Positions 5,929 to 13,544 of a DNA stretch of 14,138 nt are shown here, piece after piece. The notes below the pieces were generated by a model, which had not been told where the DNA came from, made no database searches, and saw only the letters and a list, made by a program, of their open reading frames with translations. Position 1 is the first letter of the stretch, and each line of letters opens with the position of its first letter. A program made the position numbers and the translations under genes. Origin of the DNA: an uncultured Anaerotignum sp. (GTDB taxonomy: Bacteria > Bacillota > Clostridia > Lachnospirales > Anaerotignaceae); NCBI RefSeq assembly GCF_934277605.1, contig NZ_CAKQVD010000049.1, forward strand, positions 1-14,138. Reading direction: 5' to 3'.

Positions 5929-7554
5929 ATGAAGCTGATGTTTTTGGGCGCTGACCATGAAGTGACGGGAAGCTGCCATTATATTGAAGCGTGCGGGAAA
6001 AGTATCCTTTTGGACTGCGGCATGGAGCAGGGACGGGATACCTACGAAAACCAAGAAATCCCCGTTGCCGCCTCTCAGATTGATTACGTTTTTCTTTCCC
6101 ATGCACACATTGACCATTCCGGTCTGCTCCCCTTGCTGCACAAAAACGGCTTTCAGGGGGAGATTTACGCCACCGAGGCCACCACAGACCTTTGCCGCAT
6201 TATGCTTTTGGACAGTGCGCACATCCAAGAATTTGAAGCACAGTGGCGCAACCGAAAAAACAAGCGTGCCGGCAGAGCCCCCTTTGAGCCGCTTTATACC
6301 ACCGAGGATGCCATGGCTGTGATGGAGCATTTTGTACCCTGCGGCTATATGAAGGAGGTTGCGGTTTCCGAAGGGATTCGGATTCGCTTTACGGATGTGG
6401 GGCATTTGCTCGGCTCCTCGAGCATTGAGATTTGGCTGACGGAAAACGGTGTCTCGAAAAAGCTGGTTTTTTCGGGCGACATCGGCAATATCAATCAGCC
6501 CATTATCCACGATCCCCGCTATACAGCACAGGCGGATTATGTCATCATGGAAAGCACCTACGGCGACCGCTACCACACCGTTCCACCCGATTATGTGACG
6601 GAGCTTGCAGGCAAGATTCAGGAAGCCTTTGACCGTGGCGGCAATTTGGTGATTCCCTCCTTCGCTGTGGGCAGAACACAGGAAATGCTTTATTTCATCC
6701 GTGAAATCAAGGAAAGAGGACTGGTGCGGGGGCATGAGGGCTTCAAGGTTTATGTGGACAGCCCGCTTGCGATTGAGGCCACCCGTGTGTTTGTGGAAAA
6801 CCACCTGAGCTGCTATGACACTGCCGCAATGGCACTGGTTAAGCAGGGCATCAACCCCCTGCAATTTGACGGACTGGAGCTTGCCGTTACGCCGGATGAT
6901 TCCATGGCAATCAACTTTGACAAAAGCCCCAAGGTTATCATTTCCGCCTCGGGCATGTGCGAGGCAGGGCGGATTCGCCACCATTTGAAGCATAACCTTT
7001 GGCGGCCCGAGTGTACGATTTTATTCGTCGGCTATCAAGCCATCGGCACACTGGGCAGAAACATCATCCAAGGGGAAAAGGAGGTGCGGCTGTTCGGGGA
7101 GACCATTACCGTCAACGCACACATTGAGGAGCTGGCAGGCGTGAGCGGCCATGCCGACAAGAAGGGCCTGCTGAACTGGGTGAACCATTTTGAGAAAAAG
7201 CCCGAGCGTGTGTTTGTGGTGCATGGCGAGGACATGGTCTGCGACGATTTTACGAAATGCCTGCATGAAGAATACGGCTACAACGCCTTTGCGCCTTACA
7301 GCGGTGCCTGCTTTGATTTGGCAAACAACGAGATGATTTCCGAGGGCGTGAAGATTCCCGTTGCGCCGAAGGCTCTGCCGAAAGCAAAGGCAACCTCCGA
7401 TGGCGGCAAGCGTGCCGCATATCTGGCAAATCAGCTTGACCTGGCAAACAAGCGCCTGCAACAGATCATCAATCTGAACAAGGGCGGCACCAATCGGGAT
7501 ATGGAAAAGCTGCTCAAGCAAATCAACGACCTTTGCGACAAATTAGACGGATAA
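5929..7554 (+). CDS. MBL-fold metallo-hydrolase with beta-CASP and RMMBL domains (RNase-like)
   Basis: A 541-aa protein of the metallo-beta-lactamase/beta-CASP family, which includes the RNA 3'-end nuclease CPSF73/Ysh1 and its bacterial relatives. Metal-binding signatures are visible: motif 2 SHAHIDH (57-63), motif 3 H159 in VGHL, and motif 4 D184 in FSGDIGN. Beta-CASP features follow: MESTYGDR (207-214), VIPSFAVGRTQEML (241-254), ISASGMCEAGRIRHH (338-352) and VHGE (431-434), with SGHAD (406-410) in the RMMBL part. All key residues appear intact, so it is probably an active Zn-dependent RNase. Residues 490-541 form a charged helical tail beyond the core. The gene is monocistronic and divergent from glgB. 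It is not RNase J, which has a different C-terminal architecture. The exact RNA substrate is unknown. Confidence 0.9.
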   Translation: MKLMFLGADHEVTGSCHYIEACGKSILLDCGMEQGRDTYENQEIPVAASQIDYVFLSHAHIDHSGLLPLLHKNGFQGEIYATEATTDLCRIMLLDSAHIQEFEAQWRNRKNKRAGRAPFEPLYTTEDAMAVMEHFVPCGYMKEVAVSEGIRIRFTDVGHLLGSSSIEIWLTENGVSKKLVFSGDIGNINQPIIHDPRYTAQADYVIMESTYGDRYHTVPPDYVTELAGKIQEAFDRGGNLVIPSFAVGRTQEMLYFIREIKERGLVRGHEGFKVYVDSPLAIEATRVFVENHLSCYDTAAMALVKQGINPLQFDGLELAVTPDDSMAINFDKSPKVIISASGMCEAGRIRHHLKHNLWRPECTILFVGYQAIGTLGRNIIQGEKEVRLFGETITVNAHIEELAGVSGHADKKGLLNWVNHFEKKPERVFVVHGEDMVCDDFTKCLHEEYGYNAFAPYSGACFDLANNEMISEGVKIPVAPKALPKAKATSDGGKRAAYLANQLDLANKRLQQIINLNKGGTNRDMEKLLKQINDLCDKLDG

Positions 7555-7566
7555 GCTTACATAAAA

Positions 7567-7596
7567 AAGACCTAAGAGAAAAATCCCTTAGGTCTT
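7567..7596 (-). terminator. Outer hairpin, T-run reading toward the minus direction
   Basis: A 10-bp stem AAGACCTAAG/CTTAGGTCTT. On the minus strand it is followed by TTTTTTAT, a good intrinsic terminator for transcripts coming from tldE. On the plus strand, just past the 7554 stop, it lacks a T-run, so it is a weaker stop for the upstream plus-strand gene. Confidence 0.6.
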
Positions 7597-7804
7597 AGGG
7601 TGTCGACAAAGTCGACACCCTAAGTCGAAAACAGGTTTTCGACTTGTTGAAACAGAGGAATAAACAGACGAGTTCCATCAGCTTAAAAGCCTTGAAACTC
7701 GCTGTTTTCCTCGTCGGAAGTGAATTCCGACTGCGGATTTCACTTGGGAAACGCTTCGTTTCCCAAACCCTTCCGCATCACAAAAATAACTTTGTCTACA
7801 GTCT

Positions 7805-7835
7805 AAGACCTAAGAGAGAAATTCCCTTAGGTCTT
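7805..7835 (+). terminator. Outer hairpin, T-run reading toward the plus direction
   Basis: A second copy of the AAGACCTAAG/CTTAGGTCTT stem with an 11-nt loop, followed on the plus strand by TCTTTATT. It would stop plus-strand transcripts that pass through the element. It lies 6 bp from the tldE stop codon. Confidence 0.55.
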
Positions 7836-7841
7836 TCTTTA

Positions 7842-9185
7842 TTAGCTGCCCGCAACGGCAAGCCCACGCACCAAAACGGAGGGCGCACCAATGCCGCCCG
7901 AGCCGAAATACAAATCTGCGGCAAGCATCTCCACTGCCTGCAAAAGCTGATAGAAATTGCCTGCAACGGTAATCTGCTCCACCGGCTGCCCGATTTTGCC
8001 GCCTGACACACGAAAGCCCTCCGCAGAAAGAGAGAAATCGCCCGAAACGGCATTTGTGCCTGCGTGCAGCCCCATCAGGCTTGTAATCAAGAGACCATCC
8101 CCCATCTGTGCAAGCAAGGCCTCCTGAGAGCCTTCGCCCTTTGCCAGATAGAAATTTGTGGGGGCGGTTTTGACGGAGCCTGTCAGCCCAAGCTTAAAGC
8201 CGTTGCCCGTAGACCGCACACCGTCCCTTTTGGCTGTTTTGCGGTTATAGAGCAAGGTTTTCAGAACACCGTTTTCAATGATTGCCTTATTTTTGCCCGA
8301 AACACCCTCACTATCAAAGGGCTGTGTGGCATAGCCGCCCTTGAGCAGTGCATCATCCCGCAGTGTGACTGCTTCTGCGGCAATTTTTTCGCCCGCCTTC
8401 CCCTGCAACAGAGAAAAGCCCTTTTGTGCATTTTCCGCAAAGAACACACCGACAAACGCACCCAGCAACGAAACCATGGCTCTCCCATCCAAGACGATAT
8501 CATATACGCCGCTTGGCACAGAGGAGGCACCCAAGTGCGCCGCCGCCCGCCTTGCCGCCATTCTGCCCGTTTGCTCGGGATCAAACAAATTCCAATCCTG
8601 CGCCTTCCAGAAATAAGAGCCTGTTTTTGTTTCCCCGCCCCTTTTGGCAATCGCAGAAACATACGCCGTTGCAAAGTTTTTTGCAAAGGAAACATCCAAG
8701 CCCCTTGTATTTTTTATGGCAAGCTCCGCCAAGGCTGTGCCTAAGGCGCAATAGTCCAAGGAGGCCACCTCCTGCGCACCTGCCAATGCGGCTGCTTCCA
8801 TACGCATGGCCGCTTCGATTTTTTCCTCTACACGCAGACCTTCCAAGGCGGCATTGACACCATCCAAAACGGGATAGTCCTCCTCGCCCGCATAAAGCTC
8901 CTCCGCATCCTCGGGGGAGAGCAATGCGGCGTTTTCCTTCGCCGTTTCCACCAGATAGGCAATCGCATCCGGGGAGAGCCGCTCCGTATAGGCATAGCCT
9001 GTGCGCCCGTTGATGTTCCCACGAAACGCAAGCCCTTCCTCTCTGCTGTTTTCAAAATTGCTGACCTCGCCCTCCAGAATCAGCACCTCAAATGCGGTTC
9101 CGCCACGATAATATACCTCGCAATCCGTAAAGCCTGCGTTTTTGCCGAAGGCAAGCACCTGTTCCAAAAATTCGTTTCTCTCCAT
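7842..9185 (-). CDS. tldE: TldD/PmbA family protein, TldE (PmbA) subunit
   Basis: A 447-aa protein of the PmbA/TldA family, the usual length. It has the family's C-terminal features: GVSGKNKAIIENGVLKTLLY, then STGNGFKLGLTGSV, then LMGLHAGTNAVSGDFSLSAEG. It has no HExxxH motif, as expected for the non-catalytic TldE subunit, which pairs with TldD to make a protease that degrades unfolded peptides (known from E. coli, where it also processes microcin B17). I chose ATG 9185 because GGAAGGGGG lies at the correct distance inside the tldD end. The gap to the tldD stop is only 5 nt, so the two are translationally coupled. A longer open frame extends into tldD but is out of line with the family. Confidence 0.9.
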   Translation of the reverse strand: MERNEFLEQVLAFGKNAGFTDCEVYYRGGTAFEVLILEGEVSNFENSREEGLAFRGNINGRTGYAYTERLSPDAIAYLVETAKENAALLSPEDAEELYAGEEDYPVLDGVNAALEGLRVEEKIEAAMRMEAAALAGAQEVASLDYCALGTALAELAIKNTRGLDVSFAKNFATAYVSAIAKRGGETKTGSYFWKAQDWNLFDPEQTGRMAARRAAAHLGASSVPSGVYDIVLDGRAMVSLLGAFVGVFFAENAQKGFSLLQGKAGEKIAAEAVTLRDDALLKGGYATQPFDSEGVSGKNKAIIENGVLKTLLYNRKTAKRDGVRSTGNGFKLGLTGSVKTAPTNFYLAKGEGSQEALLAQMGDGLLITSLMGLHAGTNAVSGDFSLSAEGFRVSGGKIGQPVEQITVAGNFYQLLQAVEMLAADLYFGSGGIGAPSVLVRGLAVAGS

Positions 9186-9190
9186 TCCGC

Positions 9191-10573
9191 TTACCCCCTT
9201 CCGCCGACGGTCATACTGCTGACACGAAGCATGGGCTGCCCCACATCCGTCGGGATGGAGCCGCTTTTGCTGCCGCACATCCCCTGCGCCCGCTTCAAAT
9301 TGTTGCCGACCATATCAATATTCCGCAAAACCTCCGCACCCTTGCCGATGAGGGTTGCCCCTCTGACCGGCTCTGCAATTTTACCGTTGCGAATCATATA
9401 GCCCTCCAGAACGGCAAAATTGAAGGAGCCTGTGGCGGGGTCCACACTGCCGCCGCCCATCTGCTTTGCATAAAGACCAAATTCGGTGTTGGCAATGATT
9501 TCCTGCGGTGTGCTTTTGCCGTTGGCGATAAAGGTATTCGTCATGCGGCTGGTGGGTGCATAGCGATAATCCTGTCTGCGTGCGGAGCCTGTGATTGCCG
9601 CATCCATCCTTCTGCCGTTCAGGCGGTCTATGAGATAGGAGCGTAAAATTCCGTTTTCGATGAGGATATTTTTTGCTGTGGGCGTTCCCTCATCATCCAT
9701 TTCCGCAGAGCCCCAGCCGTTTTGGATGGTACCGTCATCCAGAGCGGTAACCAAGGGAGAGGCTATCTGCTGTCCCATTTTTCCCGCAAAAACAGAGGCA
9801 TTCCTTGCCACTGCGGTTGCCTCCAGACCATGCCCACACGCCTCATGGAAGATGACACCGCCAAAGCCGTTATCAATGACAACAGGAATTTTCCCCGCAG
9901 GGCAGGGCTTTGCGCCAAGCATGGTGAGGGCAATGCGTGCCGCCTCCCTTGCGGTATCCTCCACATTGATGCGTTCAAACAGCTCATAGCCCTCCGAGCC
10001 GCCCGGCCCCAGATGGCCGCTCTGCTTTTCTGTTGCAGAGGATGCCACCGCCTCAATGGTAAAACGGCTGCGTGTTCTGTCCTCCTCGCCCCAGACACCC
10101 TCGGAATTGGCAACCAAAACGTGCTTCATTACCTCCAGATAGCCTGCTCTGGTTTGCGTAACCGCCGCATGATACGCCTTTGCCGCCGCTGCCGCCATGC
10201 GAAGCTGCTCCGCCTTTCTTTGCTTGGAAACGCTTTCGGGCAGGATATGAATGGGGTTAATGCAGCGCTCCGCCATCCGCTTCCAGCCCTGGACAGCATA
10301 GATGCGGTCCCCACGCAACGCCGCCGCACCCTCTCTGGCAATCCGAATGAGGTTTTTCTCGGAGAGGTCATTCGTAAAGCCATAAATCGCCTGATTGCCG
10401 AAGAACAGCCGCACCCCTGCGCCATAATCCATGCCGCCGAGCGCCGTTTCCACCTTACCGTTTACCATGGAAATGCTGCTGCGTTTGGTTTGCTCCGCAT
10501 AGATTTCCGCAAAATCGGCACCGCTTTCCAGTGCCGCTGTCAATATATGTTCCACTGCCGATTGTTTCAGCAT
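9191..10573 (-). CDS. tldD: TldD zinc metalloprotease subunit
   Basis: A 460-aa protein with the TldD zinc motif HEACGH (243-248) inside GVIFHEACGHGLEATA. It also has the conserved C-terminal CGSKSGSIPTDVGQP segment whose Cys (433) corresponds to the third metal ligand in studied TldD proteins. The segment ITGSARRQDYRYAPTSRMTN is likewise typical. Together with TldE it is expected to form a cytosolic protease chamber; the substrate in this organism is unknown. The start ATG overlaps the recU stop by 7 nt (ATGCTGA), preceded by a GAGGAAGTG ribosome-binding site within recU. This tight overlap places it in one operon with recU and tldE. Confidence 0.94.
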   Translation of the reverse strand: MLKQSAVEHILTAALESGADFAEIYAEQTKRSSISMVNGKVETALGGMDYGAGVRLFFGNQAIYGFTNDLSEKNLIRIAREGAAALRGDRIYAVQGWKRMAERCINPIHILPESVSKQRKAEQLRMAAAAAKAYHAAVTQTRAGYLEVMKHVLVANSEGVWGEEDRTRSRFTIEAVASSATEKQSGHLGPGGSEGYELFERINVEDTAREAARIALTMLGAKPCPAGKIPVVIDNGFGGVIFHEACGHGLEATAVARNASVFAGKMGQQIASPLVTALDDGTIQNGWGSAEMDDEGTPTAKNILIENGILRSYLIDRLNGRRMDAAITGSARRQDYRYAPTSRMTNTFIANGKSTPQEIIANTEFGLYAKQMGGGSVDPATGSFNFAVLEGYMIRNGKIAEPVRGATLIGKGAEVLRNIDMVGNNLKRAQGMCGSKSGSIPTDVGQPMLRVSSMTVGGRG

Positions 10574-11121
10574 GATTCTTCACTTCCTCGTTTTTCGCTT
10601 TCCTCCAGATACAAGCTGACTGCCTCCAGATAATGCAGGAGGCCGTCCTTTTGCCGAATACTGTATTTTTTCTCAAATGCCGCATGGGGAATTGACTTCC
10701 TGCCGCCGTTTTCCGCATTTTCCCAATAGCACCTCAGGGTTTCAAAGGGCAGGAGATAATATTCATCTGCCGCAGAAAAATGCACCAAAAGAAAGGCAAG
10801 CCCTCTTTGGCGGCGAAATTCCTCCATAAAAGCCATCTGATGTGCATGGATATTTTGCAGGGGCAGGCTTTTCCCTGCGGTTTCCTTGGCATCAAAGGCA
10901 ATCGGCACGCCCTGCGCCACACCGATATAGTCAACGGTGGACTGCTTTTCAAAATATGCAAGCGTGATGGTTCTGCCTTCGGCATCCATCCGCACAGGCG
11001 TGATGGGCGTTGGGATTTTTTGCAGCAATGCCAAGCCCGACTGCCGATAGCGTTCATTTGTGAAATTGATGCTTTCCTCCAGACTGCTGCCACGCAGTCC
11101 TCTGGAGTTCCAATATGCCAC
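10567..11121 (-). CDS. recU: Holliday junction resolvase RecU
   Basis: A 184-aa RecU, the resolvase of Bacillota that cleaves four-way junctions during recombination and repair. Conserved stretches are visible: NSRGLRGSSLEESINFTNERY (E16), AYFEKQSTVDYIG (D64), AFDAKET (D77, K79) and LPLQNIHAHQ. The metal-binding ExK of B. subtilis RecU is DxK here, a conservative change. I chose the GTG at 11121 because AAGGGGGTG sits 6 nt upstream and the family homology begins there. The frame is open to 11400, but that part overlaps the neighbouring gene and would precede the promoter. It is slightly shorter at the N-terminus than the roughly 206-aa B. subtilis protein. recU often lies next to a penicillin-binding protein gene; here it heads the tldD-tldE operon. 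Confidence 0.92.
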   Translation of the reverse strand: MAYWNSRGLRGSSLEESINFTNERYRQSGLALLQKIPTPITPVRMDAEGRTITLAYFEKQSTVDYIGVAQGVPIAFDAKETAGKSLPLQNIHAHQMAFMEEFRRQRGLAFLLVHFSAADEYYLLPFETLRCYWENAENGGRKSIPHAAFEKKYSIRQKDGLLHYLEAVSLYLEESEKRGSEESC

Positions 11122-11152
11122 AAGGCGCACCCCCTTTTTTTGTTTTTCCCCC

Positions 11153-11182
11153 AGTATAGCACAGCTCTGCTGCATTTGACAA
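11153..11182 (-). promoter_or_regulatory. Sigma-A type promoter for recU-tldD-tldE
   Basis: On the minus strand TTGTCA (11182-11177) and TATACT (11158-11153) are separated by 18 bp, leaving a short leader to the recU GTG at 11121. This supports the downstream start for recU. Confidence 0.75.
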
Positions 11183-11207
11183 TTCACAGCGTTTCCCAAA
11201 ACAAGAA

Positions 11208-11243
11208 AATGGGCTTCAAGCGGCAAAGGCCTTGAAACCCATT
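11208..11243 (-). terminator. Terminator of the MATE gene (probably bidirectional)
   Basis: A 13-bp stem AATGGGTTTCAAG / CTTGAAGCCCATT with one T-G wobble, 14 bp past the MATE stop. On the minus strand it is followed by TTCTTGTTTTG; on the plus strand by GTTTTTTTG. It insulates the MATE transcript from the recU promoter immediately downstream. Confidence 0.8.
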
Positions 11244-11257
11244 GTTTTTTTGTATTA

Positions 11258-12637
11258 TCAGCACAAAATTCCCTGCCTTTTCCATGCCTTGATTTCCTTA
11301 CGCAGAAGCAGGGAGGCAAGCAGGAATGCCAAAGCATCCGCAACGGGCGCTGCACCCAACGCCCCATCCATGCCGAAGCGTGCTGAAAGCACAAGGGCAA
11401 ACGGGATGAGGAAGAACACCTGTCGGGAGAGGGACACCGTCAGAGATTTTGTGGAATTGCCGATGGCCTGAAAGAACGATGCCGTGACATTCGGCAAGCC
11501 ATAGACGAAAAAGCCAAGCATATACAGGTGGAAGCAATGCCACGCAAATTCCTGATACAGCGGCTCCTCCCGCACAAAGAGAGATGCCAAAAAGCCGCCG
11601 CCGAGCTGAAACACCAGAAACCACAGCGCCGAAATGGCAAGCGATGCCTTTGTGGCGATTTTTATGGTTTTATGCACACGGGCATACTGCTTTGCGCCGA
11701 AATTGAAGCCATTGATGGGCTGTGTGCCGGAGGCAAGCCCGACAAACATGGCGTGTGCGATTTGATAAAGCTTCATCATTAAGCCATAGCAGGAAAGCGC
11801 AATTTCACTGCCATAGACCGTGACGGCACCATATTTACGCATGAGGTTATTCATCACAATCTGCGTTGCCGCCGTTGCTGTTTGCGTGCAAAGACTGGGA
11901 AAGCCCAGACGCACGATATTGCCGACGGTTTTTTTCCGCAGACGCAGGTTTTTCTTCTTTACGGAGAAATGCGAAAACCGAGGCAGATATGCCAGGGCAA
12001 TCACACCGGAGACAATCTGGCCGATGATGGTTGCCAATGCCGCCCCCCGAATCCCCCAGCCAAGCACGAAAATGAAAATGGGGTCCAGAACGAGATTCAA
12101 GGCTGCCCCCAGCATCATGCTGCGCATCATATACTGCGGGTTGCCATCCGCACGGATGATTGCCGTAAATGCCATGTTGCACATCCCGAAGGGCTGCCCC
12201 AAGAGGATAATGCTCATATACTGCACGGATTCTGCCACAACGGAGGGGGATGCCCCGAAGAACACCACAAGCTGCCTTGCGAAAATGAAGCCGAACACCG
12301 AAAGCAGCAGCCCCACGCCAAAGAGCAGAACAATGGCATTGGCAAAGGTGCGATCCGCCTGCTCCTGCTCCTTCCTGCCGAGAGAAAGGCTGATGTTGGC
12401 GGCACAGCCATCCCCAATCAAAAGCGCCAACGCCGCCGCAATAATGCCGATGGGAAAGGTTACATTTGTGGCGGCCACACCGTTAATGCCTGCCGCATGG
12501 CCAATGAAAATTTGGTCTACAATATTATACAGGCAGTTTACCATCAGGGTGAGGGCTGTCGGGACGGAAAACTGCAAGAGCAGCCGCCCGATTGGCTCTG
12601 TGCCTAAGCTATTTTGTTTTGCATCCATCTCTGCCAT
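11258..12637 (-). CDS. MATE family efflux transporter
   Basis: A 459-aa integral membrane protein, the usual MATE length, with about 12 hydrophobic segments. The N-terminus GTEPIGRLLLQFSVPTALTLMVNCLYNIVDQIFIGHAAG is characteristic, and PQYMMRSMMLGAALNLVLDPIFI and SGTQPINGFNFGAKQY are also typical family motifs. The family exports cationic drugs and metabolites using Na+ or H+ gradients; the substrate here cannot be told. ATG 12637 is preceded by GGAAGGGAG; an in-frame ATG three codons later is possible. It lies 40 nt downstream of the zinc-ribbon gene on the same strand, so the two may be co-transcribed. Confidence 0.93.
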   Translation of the reverse strand: MAEMDAKQNSLGTEPIGRLLLQFSVPTALTLMVNCLYNIVDQIFIGHAAGINGVAATNVTFPIGIIAAALALLIGDGCAANISLSLGRKEQEQADRTFANAIVLLFGVGLLLSVFGFIFARQLVVFFGASPSVVAESVQYMSIILLGQPFGMCNMAFTAIIRADGNPQYMMRSMMLGAALNLVLDPIFIFVLGWGIRGAALATIIGQIVSGVIALAYLPRFSHFSVKKKNLRLRKKTVGNIVRLGFPSLCTQTATAATQIVMNNLMRKYGAVTVYGSEIALSCYGLMMKLYQIAHAMFVGLASGTQPINGFNFGAKQYARVHKTIKIATKASLAISALWFLVFQLGGGFLASLFVREEPLYQEFAWHCFHLYMLGFFVYGLPNVTASFFQAIGNSTKSLTVSLSRQVFFLIPFALVLSARFGMDGALGAAPVADALAFLLASLLLRKEIKAWKRQGILC

Positions 12638-12677
12638 TGCGCCACTCCCTTCCCTGTTTTCCGGCGAAAGCAGGCTT

Positions 12678-13142
12678 TTATTCCTCTACCGGCTTCCCAC
12701 AGGCACCGCAGAACTTTTGTCCCTCTGCAAGCACTGCGCCGCAAGCCGCACAAACAGGCACAGGCGGCTTTTCCATGCCTGCCCGTTCTGCCGCACGCTC
12801 CGCCTCTGCCGCCTTTTCCGCCGCCTTGCGCTCTGCACGCTCCGCCTCACGCCCTGCCTTTTTTGCCTCGCTTTCGGCCTTAATCTGTGCAATCTGCGCT
12901 TCCATTTCATGTATTTTATCCTGTGTGGCAACGATTTTATCGCAAATCAGCATGGCTTCCGCATCGAACTGCTCGCCTGTGACGAATTTTGCCCAGAAAT
13001 GCTCGCCCAATTCTCTTTGATAGGACTGGATATTTCCCTTTTTCAGATTGATTTCGCCAATCAGCTTATTGATTTCCAAGCTATCGTTTGTTTTTTCGGA
13101 TACCGTTTTTGCCATATCATTCAGTTTATCAAAAAAAGCCAT
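12678..13142 (-). CDS. Coiled-coil protein with C-terminal zinc ribbon
   Basis: A 154-aa protein of unknown function. Residues 1-60 are a helical segment (MAFFDKLNDMAKTVSEKTND). A very long Ala/Glu/Arg/Lys-rich coiled coil follows (about 75-122). The C-terminus has a four-cysteine zinc ribbon, C131-x2-C134 and C145-x2-C148, of the VCAACGAVLAEGQKFCGACG type common in Bacillota. No signal peptide or membrane segment is visible. ATG 13142 follows AAGGAGGG. The MATE gene follows after 40 nt, with a weak CCTG/CAGG hairpin in between, suggesting an operon but not a shared function. No convincing -35/-10 pair is seen; TATAAG near 13229-13224 is the best -10 candidate. Confidence 0.85.
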   Translation of the reverse strand: MAFFDKLNDMAKTVSEKTNDSLEINKLIGEINLKKGNIQSYQRELGEHFWAKFVTGEQFDAEAMLICDKIVATQDKIHEMEAQIAQIKAESEAKKAGREAERAERKAAEKAAEAERAAERAGMEKPPVPVCAACGAVLAEGQKFCGACGKPVEE

Positions 13143-13278
13143 GAAAAATTCCCTCCTTAAAAAAGTGAAGCACACAAAAATGAACTATTAACAAATCAAA
13201 TACAAACCAAATTCGTTTCTTTACTTATATCATTTCGCTTTTTTTCCTGAAATTCCTTTTTCTTCTCCTGCTTTTTCC

Positions 13279-13305
13279 GCATGAAAAAACAAAATTCTTT
13301 CATGC
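13279..13305. repeat. 8-bp inverted repeat in the upstream region of the zinc-ribbon gene
   Basis: GCATGAAA (13279-13286) and TTTCATGC (13298-13305) form a perfect inverted repeat with an A-rich 11-nt loop. It lies about 140 bp upstream of the zinc-ribbon gene start and about 12 bp from the structured element at 13317. It could be an operator or a weak hairpin. Confidence 0.35.
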
Positions 13306-13316
13306 TAATAATGCCA

Positions 13317-13496
13317 GGGTCAAAAGGTCTGATCCCACATGAGCTTGCTCATAGGTGGGTGAAAGACCTTGGTACCCGCCCCGATATGAGCATAAAAGTG
13401 GGATGATACTCCCACGATATGCGAATATTGGGTAGGATTGTGGGAGTGCGTAGCACGGAACAATCCGCCGGCATCAAAATCAGGGGCTTTTGACCC
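13317..13496. repeat. Cloverleaf-like structured element closed by 10-bp inverted repeats
   Basis: A 180-bp stretch closed by GGGTCAAAAG (13317-13326) and CTTTTGACCC (13487-13496). Three internal arms are visible. Arm 1 nests AAGGTCT/AGACCTT (13324-13330, 13364-13370), CCCAC/GTGGG (13334-13338, 13355-13359) and ATGAGC-TT-GCTCAT (13339-13352). Arm 2 is GTGGGA-TGATAC-TCCCAC (13398-13415), flanked by GCATA/TATGC. Arm 3 is GGATTGT/ACAATCC (13435-13441, 13460-13466) enclosing GTGC-GTA-GCAC (13446-13456). No convincing gene covers it. Together with its flanks it fills the gap of about 400 bp between the zinc-ribbon gene and the small ORF. It could be a non-autonomous repeat or a structured RNA. Confidence 0.65.
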
Positions 13497-13544
13497 CGAT
13501 ATCATATTCATACAGGAAAGAAAAACAGAAACGGAGGGATGACG

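Larger units (their letters stand above)
7564..7838. repeat. Hairpin-rich element with about 50-bp imperfect terminal inverted repeats (MITE-like)
   Basis: The two ends are similar in inverted orientation, sharing AAGACCTAAG, CTTAGGTCTTAG and GACAAAGT at corresponding positions. Each end itself folds into an AAGACCTAAG/CTTAGGTCTT hairpin. Inside are further inverted repeats. CTTAGGGTGTCGAC-AAA-GTCGACACCCTAAG (7594-7624) is perfect, as is AAGTCGAAAAC-AG-GTTTTCGACTT (7622-7645). A long imperfect pair lies at 7655-7674 / 7696-7712. GTCGGAA/TTCCGAC (7713-7731) and TTGGGAAACG-CTT-CGTTTCCCAA (7744-7766) are perfect, the latter inside TGCGGA/TCCGCA (7732-7777). There is no credible coding sequence. 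A small non-autonomous mobile element is a reasonable inference; I see no clear target-site duplication. Confidence 0.65.

Noticed and set aside
4134..5954. 606-aa open frame on the plus strand
   Set aside because: It is antisense to glgB, whose GH13 motifs are unmistakable. Its translation is Cys/His/Ile-rich with no family features, and it is a frame shadow.
5908..6993. 361-aa open frame on the minus strand
   Set aside because: It is antisense to the beta-CASP hydrolase, which has intact metal-binding motifs and a strong promoter and ribosome-binding site.
5929..11121. Nuclease and protease genes considered as a novel defence system
   Set aside because: The beta-CASP hydrolase, RecU and TldD/TldE are widespread housekeeping families, lie in two separate convergent units, and lack a sensor or mobile-island context.
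11820..13160. 446-aa open frame on the plus strand
   Set aside because: It is antisense to the MATE and zinc-ribbon genes; its translation is basic and low-complexity, without motifs.
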